Source: Ulva prolifera
Lineage: Eukaryota > Chlorophyta > Ulvophyceae > Ulvales > Ulvaceae
NCBI GenBank assembly: GCA_023078555.1
Contig: CM041204.1
Span: 5,300,430 to 5,364,429 of the forward strand
DNA: 64,000 nt
Reading direction: 5' to 3'
Numbering within the stretch: position 1 is the first letter of the stretch; each line of letters opens with the position of its first letter. A model generated the notes under the pieces. That model saw nothing but the letters and a program-made list of their open reading frames with translations, was not told where the DNA came from and ran no database searches. The position numbers were made by a program, and so were the translations under genes. This document shows, one piece after another, positions 60,501 through 64,000 of this stretch.

Positions 60501-62544
60501 TTGGCCTGCAGGAAGTGGTTCAGCGCGGCCTGGCCTGACTCATCTAGTGCGGGCCGCACGCCGTCAAGGATCTGCACGAGGCTGCCGGCGTTGAAGAAGT
60601 CCCGAAGCTCGTCCGTGAACACCCGGAACTCGTGCACAAAGGCCTCTGAGTAGTTTGTGCCATGGGCTGTGATGCGGCCGAGCATGGCCTCTGTGGCTAC
60701 AAGGTCCTCTGGCCCGGCGTTGCGGTGGAGCTTGTTCTGCAGGGTGTGCTTGATCTCGCGCTTGAGGTCGGAGGGGATATCATTGCGGTGCGCGATGTCC
60801 CGGATGCGCGTCAGCGGCACACTCGCTGTGAAGCTCTCGCTGAACGATGGTAGCTTCGCCTACATGCAGGCGTCAGATTCGCACATAGTATGCGTTGCCT
60901 GCATGAGGGCAATGCCGCCTGGCGCCTCCACCTGACACCAGTGCAACGGCATTTCAAGTGATAGCTGCGAGGCTGTGGCATCCTCAGGCTGCCGGGGCCG
61001 CGGTTGCTGCTGTATGCATGTGCCCAGACTGTTGAGCTCATGCGACTACAGGCGACAGGCCACTCGAGCATCGCCACACTGCGGCATCCCATGACCAGGG
61101 GCGGCTGACAATAACCATGATATCATTTGGTAGCATGACAGAGCTTGTGATATAGAGGTACTGCATCGACAGTGCAACTGGGCGAGTGATGGTGCAGCGT
61201 GCCTGCATGCGGCGGGCAGTCCAGCGCTCCATGTCCGAACGGCTGCTGTCGCCAGAGACCCACTCAAGGCTTCTGAACATGACCTTGGCGAGCTCAGCGT
61301 GCCGGTTTGGCCGGAAGTGGCCGCCGCCCTCAACACAGACGATGCTGCCAGTCATGATCCACTGCAAGTAGATGTAGACTGCAGCAAGCGCATCGAGGTC
61401 AGGGCGCATATCTTGGGACTGCTCCACAAGGATCTCTTTCGCCAGCTCTAGCTTCTGCAGCCAGCTGCAACATCACAACACTCTGTCAGACCTGTGCAGA
61501 GGGGGTCCAGGCTCATGTGTGGCCAACACTCAGGGCTTCTCTGCGTGCGCAAGGACTACAGGAGCACGAGGGTCAGTCTCAGCAACAGGCTGCCCTGTCA
61601 TTGACAGACCGTGCAGGACGCATTATTTTGCGGACAAAGGCATGATTCTTTCGGAATGTAGACTCGGCATCACCAGTTCTCCATGTGTAGGCAACACCTC
61701 TCAGAGAGTCACCCACAAGTTTCAGTGATAAATTCTGACTTCTGCAGGAACATATTGCGACGCATGGAGGTAGAACGTGAATGAAGTTGGGCATATGAAT
61801 GCCATGATCATGTATGCCACTTTATGTATGGTGGCGATGCTGAGGTGCTTTGGCCAGACATCAGACGGCAGCAAACCTGGCAGACTTTTCATCGCCCTTC
61901 ACTAGCTCTAGTATAGCGCCGTCAAGCCCATCTGTATTCCAAACACCGCTGCGCTGTTTTGTATGCTGATTCTCTTGCATGAATTGTACGTCTCTGCCTT
62001 GCCATTTGTTTTGAGGAAGCTGCTCATCGGAAGTGGATGTGTCAAGGCTGTCAAAAGAGGCTGACGCGGATCGCTGCCCATATGAGCTCAAGTCCTCGTG
62101 TTGGGACCCGTCCATGCCGGGAGCGACAGCGCCGTTATTTGTCTTTCCCCATGTCAACTGGACATCGAGCGGCTCTGACCCCACTGACAGGGACCTGTTG
62201 TCACCCTTCTCCCATTCCGGATCCCCCATTCCCTTCACGTTCACCACTTTGTACTCTACACTCGCGTCATCTGGAAGCTTAATGTCAGCAGTCCATACGT
62301 CTCCATCACCCCAGCGTAGCTCAACACCATTGTCTGCTTCCCAGCGCCCGAAGACCTTGTGGTTGCCGACAAGGTAGAGTTTATCACCCCATTCCACCTG
62401 CTTTTGTATTTGAAATTTCACGGCAGCTTTGCATGTATGCAGGCGTCGTGTACGCACGCGGGAGCACCTACAAGCACAGCAGCTCCCACTCGCTTCAGCA
62501 TCAGCGCGATCACACAAAAAGACATATATTCGGAAACCTTGCAT
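57524..62544 (-). CDS. PWD: Phosphoglucan, water dikinase (GWD3/PWD), about 1130 aa
   Basis: Plastid enzyme that phosphorylates prephosphorylated starch (glucosyl C3) using the beta-phosphate of ATP, starting starch breakdown. Exons on minus: 62544-61877, 61464-61203, 60859-60437, 60170-59841 (or 59856), 59695-59324, 59047-58199, 58015-57524; all phases agree. The N-terminus has a Cys/Arg-rich transit-like stretch, then a CBM20 starch-binding domain (WGDKLYLVGNHKVFGRWEA; DVWTADIKLPD). Next are VEGGGHFRPNRHAELAK, PLTRIRDIAHRNDIPSDLK, NKLHRNAGPEDLVATEAML and NAGSLVQILDG. The phosphohistidine region ELPHLSHLGVRSRQE is near 58960-59005. The C-terminal nucleotide-binding domain (RSSANVEDLAGLSGAGLYDS; EIAPGMGETLASGT) ends QDVEGAVVGES...SRPQP-stop. 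Intron 2 uses a GC donor. ATG 62544 is the first Met upstream of the CBM and could be replaced by an upstream exon. Confidence 0.93.
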
Positions 62545-64000
62545 GCAGAAAGTGGAGTCTAGTCATTTTCCACAACATGCCTGATGCTCATGGGGACACA
62601 TGCCTGCCGGCGACGATCCCGGAGATTGTCCCGGAGCTGACAACGGCGTTCATGGGAAAACAACTGCAGGTGAGAAAATAAGACCACTGATACGCAATTC
62701 AGATTCTGATGCCAAAAAAGCTGCGCTAAGACGACGCCTGGATCGCAGTCCACCGCCAGCGCTGGAGCAGACAGTTGAGCCGTGCCGACCGCTCTTTAAC
62801 CTGGAAATGAGGGAGTCAACGGGCCCGCTTCAAGTCTAGAATGCGCTCAAGGTCTCGTCAGATATTGCTCTCGACTCTACTTCTTGGCCAGAACTCTAGA
62901 TTCAAGCTGTTAGCACGGCGAGTAAAGGACAATTGTTGCACCATGGATCGCCTGTGGCCACTACTACCAGGGCAGCTCATCGTGTTGACTTCGAGCCTTA
63001 TGCAAAACGTGGGAGAACGTCGCTCATGCACATGGACACAGGAAGACCCCCTTGGCACAGACAGCTTCTCTCGTGGGCCCTGCCGCCGGGATCGCAATGG
63101 CAAAAGACAGTACACAATAAATGTATCTCATAACTCGCCTCACCAATTATGGCATCGGCTACACACACACTCGAAGGTGGACTGTTTTTATGTAATGTAC
63201 AACAGGGCAACAAAGGGGCAAGCTCGACAACACACCGAAGGAAGTCCACCACGCACCAGTTGCTAGTAGACACCACCAATCAGCACGGCACACGAGTCCC
63301 ACACAAATCAGTATACCGACACCTATCGACACAAGAACAGTCATGCTTAAATTTAAGTAGAAAGACGAGTGCCTGCGCAGCAGCTCCCACTTCCAAGCTA
63401 GCTTTGTTTGGAGATTCCCGTAGCACTCACAACCCATATCTCATCGCATCCAGCCCATAACTCCGTCGTTTCAACACCAAGGCCTTGCCTCCGAAGGACA
63501 TGCCTAACGTATGCTACCTGGCATCAGAGTGTCGGACAGTTCCATCAGGCTCTGCAACCATCGATGGCAGCCATACAATACTAGTAGGGCTCCCAAGGAG
63601 GGGGAGAAAAGAAAAATGATGAGTGGAGATCTCAGGAGTCTGCTACGGTACACTCACGGCGGCCATGCGACCTACCTCTGTTGCATATCACATAGCATGC
63701 GAATTGGTCTGGCCAGTGCCAGCTATGGTCCGCCAGCGCAGTGTTGGCAAGGGTGGGGTGGCGTCAAGGGAAGGGTGCAAAGCAGGGGACTCCAGGGTAA
63801 TCGTAAAGTAAATTACACTGCTCTGCATGTCATACAGTGCACCCACTGTGAGAAGAGCGGAAGCGCTCAGGGCGGTGTGGCCGTGCGCATGATGCAGCCA
63901 CAGCATAGGCATGGTTGTGCAGCGGTTTGAGGTGCTCATAATAGCAGATGCGGCATCTAAACAGCGCGCCGGCCAGACACACCACCCGCCGGATGGGGAG
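62545..64000. other. Unresolved 3' end of window, possible divergent plus-strand gene
   Basis: Plus-strand ATG at about 62578 opens a short frame (MPDAHGDTCLPATIPEIVPE) that ends at a good donor (CTGCAG|GTGAGA). Later plus frames contain KKAALRRRLDRSPPPALEQ (about 62710) and RTSLMHMDTGRPPWHR (about 63015). I could not join them in one phase and recognise no domain. If real, it would share a promoter with the divergent PWD gene. From 63.3 kb to the end I see no gene. Confidence 0.25.

Noticed and set aside
63511-63930. 139-codon plus-strand open frame near the window end
   Set aside because: No recognisable motif and mixed composition; equally long frames occur on the other strand.

Overview
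The window is nuclear DNA from a eukaryote, most likely a chlorophyte green alga. Genes are intron-rich, with short introns mostly GT-AG and a few GC-AG. The gene set is plant/algal: a starch phosphoglucan water dikinase (PWD) with a CBM20 domain, a BIG-type ARF-GEF, EXO70, mitochondrial class 2 dihydroorotate dehydrogenase and a plastid-like acidic protein. TGTAA, the usual green-algal poly(A) signal, lies downstream of several stop codons. An OFD1 (basal body/centriole) homologue suggests the lineage makes, or recently made, cilia. I cannot name the species.

Layout. 0.4-2.2 kb: a poorly resolved minus-strand gene with an HELGH zinc-protease motif. 2.9-4.3 kb: gene-poor, with two strong hairpins. 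5.4-13.1 kb (+): a leishmanolysin (M8)-like type I membrane protein with EGF-like and Frizzled-like cysteine-rich regions, one TM helix and a long Ser/Pro-rich tail. 13.2-14.9 kb (-): an F-box protein. 15.3-15.7 kb (+): COX17. 17.1-25.2 kb (+): the BIG-type ARF-GEF. 25.8-28.9 kb (+): EXO70. 29.6-31.0 kb (-): an EF-hand protein. 31.6-32.9 kb (+): an unknown basic protein. 33.85 kb: tRNA-Glu(CTC). 35.2-37.4 kb (+): DHODH. 40.0-42.0 kb (+): RAD18. 42.7-43.3 kb (-): the acidic plastid-like protein. 44.2-45.6 kb: inverted, rearranged repeats. 46.5 kb (-): tRNA-Phe(GAA). About 47.4-51.7 kb (+): a protein with serial GAF-like domains. 52.6-57.3 kb (+): OFD1. 57.5-62.5 kb (-): PWD. 62.6-64.0 kb: no well supported gene.

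The genes are independent housekeeping and cell-biology loci rather than a cluster. Two links are plausible. BIG (TGN ARF activation) and EXO70 (exocyst tethering) are adjacent and both act in secretion. The GAF-domain gene sits just upstream of OFD1 in the same orientation. For COX17, the EF-hand gene, RAD18, OFD1, the acidic plastid-like gene, the small basic gene, PWD and most of DHODH I worked out splice junctions whose phases agree. For the leishmanolysin-like, F-box, BIG, EXO70 and GAF genes only the span and conserved exons are reliable.
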